Positions 63,192 through 64,000 of a DNA stretch of 64,000 nucleotides are shown here, piece after piece. This DNA is from Flavobacterium sp. N502536 (GTDB taxonomy: Bacteria; Bacteroidota; Bacteroidia; Flavobacteriales; Flavobacteriaceae). The stretch covers positions 992,001 to 1,056,000 of the forward strand of contig NZ_CP110011.1 in the NCBI RefSeq assembly GCF_025947345.1. Direction: 5' to 3'. The position numbers and the translations under genes are program-made. Every line of letters begins with the position of its first letter. The first letter of the stretch is position 1. A model generated the notes under the pieces. It worked only from the letters and a program-made list of their open reading frames with translations. It searched no databases and was not told the DNA's origin.

Positions 63192-64000
63192 TTATTTAGA
63201 ATTAGGGATGAATCTTGCTTTGTTATTGTACAAAAACTTATAAATTGCTCTCTCGGATATCGAATTAGTTTTATTAAATGTTTTATCAAATAAATAAAAA
63301 ATACTCTGAGATAAATCAAGTGACTTAGTTTCTGATTTTGTAAAAATTACATTTTGATCTTCTTTCAAATTAAAAAGAATCAATTCACTTTTGTCTACTT
63401 CTAATGTAAAAATTTCCTCATTTAGCTCAACAAACTCATACAACCATAATTTTAGCATCTCAAACTTTTCATCTATCGTCTTTGGAAGGTAAAATTTAAC
63501 ATGCTCCATAATCTTTGCCGGACTCCCCGAATATGCTTTATCTGGCAATGTATCTTTTGTAATTACAGAATTAATTAAAGCTGTACTTCTTTTTCCAAGA
63601 ACAATTCCTGAACCAACAACACAACTGCCTACCAACCAAACATCATCATTTATGATTGTTTTTCTCTTAGCATAAAGTATACATCCTTCAATTTGTTCAC
63701 CACTTGCAACGTGTGTCCAAATTTGAGAATACATACCCACTCTTACGCCATTTCCAATTTCCAGTCCTCCCGCACCATCTAAAATTGTATTTTGTCCAAA
63801 CCAGCAATTATGTCCAATTCTCATTGAATCTTCTGGCATAATTAGCATATCATTATGAAAAACATTCCAATCTCCAACGATAAATTCACCATGAATAAAA
63901 ATTCTTGTGTTATCATTTATAATATTATTGTCTCCAATAATTGCAACTGTATCAGGATTATTTCCCAAAATTTCGATTACAACGTTTTTACCAATTCTAT
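63192..64000 (-). CDS. Left-handed beta-helix acyltransferase (partial, runs off the window)
   Basis: The frame is open to the right edge (RIGKNVVIEILGNNPDTVAI precedes the TTG at 63,968), so the true start lies beyond base 64,000. Hexapeptide repeats (VAIIGDNNIINDNTRIFIHG, IGHNCWFGQNTILDGAGG, GVRVGMYSQIWTHVASGEQI) cover the first 150 residues. A C-terminal domain of about 90 residues (KFEMLKLWLYEFVELNEEIF) is not recognised. A hexapeptide transferase beside the KASIII-ACP-SDR genes is a good candidate for moving the acyl group from ACP to an amino sugar. Confidence 0.82.
   Translation of the reverse strand, partial: RIGKNVVIEILGNNPDTVAIIGDNNIINDNTRIFIHGEFIVGDWNVFHNDMLIMPEDSMRIGHNCWFGQNTILDGAGGLEIGNGVRVGMYSQIWTHVASGEQIEGCILYAKRKTIINDDVWLVGSCVVGSGIVLGKRSTALINSVITKDTLPDKAYSGSPAKIMEHVKFYLPKTIDEKFEMLKLWLYEFVELNEEIFTLEVDKSELILFNLKEDQNVIFTKSETKSLDLSQSIFYLFDKTFNKTNSISERAIYKFLYNNKARFIPNSK

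Overview
The window looks like chromosomal DNA of a Flavobacterium-type member of the Bacteroidota. The sequence is AT-rich, Shine-Dalgarno motifs are absent before most genes, and several intergenic regions carry the Bacteroidota -7 box TAnnTTTG. The gene content fits too: a PorV/PorQ-family outer-membrane protein, a DUF4105 (Lnb-like) protein and a long RecQ. No rRNA, tRNA, CRISPR array, insertion sequence or phage gene was seen.

Bases 1-12,736 are a housekeeping flank on mixed strands. They hold the 3' end of an oxidoreductase gene, an acidic hypothetical, a COG2509-type FAD protein, a small hypothetical and recQ. Divergent from recQ runs kdsD-tatC-AhpD-like-lptB. These are followed by a GH25 lysozyme, pssA, a PorV/PorQ-family protein and a DUF4105 protein. 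Terminator-type hairpins lie at 81-136, 3297-3333 and 8647-8696.

Bases 12,738-64,000 form one very large surface-polysaccharide locus with every gene on the minus strand, mostly overlapping or spaced by a few bases. It runs, in genomic coordinates, through: a WcaJ-type initiating transferase; an O-antigen ligase/polymerase; a run of GT2, GT4, GT7-like and GT11 glycosyltransferases; an SGNH + MBOAT acetylation pair; a nonulosonate (Kdn/sialic-acid-like) pair, with NeuB and a CMP-sugar synthetase fused to a HAD phosphatase; a VioA/VioB-like pair; a Wzm/Wzt ABC exporter; a WbpM/PglF-type dehydratase; rmlA, rmlD, rmlC; a PglE/EpsN-like aminotransferase; an FdtA/RmlC-like cupin; a WecA/WbpL-type initiating transferase; an EpsG-like polymerase; a WbpV-like epimerase/reductase; more glycosyltransferases; a Wzy-like protein; a Wzx flippase; and finally an SDR-ACP-KASIII-acyltransferase module. 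The locus therefore holds two initiating enzymes and two export routes (Wzm/Wzt and Wzx/Wzy). It probably builds more than one glycan.

Two results stand out. First, six genes between 50.0 and 59.9 kb (aminotransferase, epimerase, two GT-B glycosyltransferases, a GT2 and the flippase) are broken. The breaks are almost all single-base deletions in homopolymer runs, and restoring one base each time rebuilds well-formed proteins. This looks more like local sequencing undercalls than natural decay, though only raw reads can decide. Second, the KASIII-ACP-SDR-acyltransferase module at the right edge is a dedicated small acyl-synthesis line beside amino-sugar genes. It suggests an O-antigen amino sugar carrying an unusual hydroxyacyl group, as is known chemically in Flavobacterium psychrophilum.
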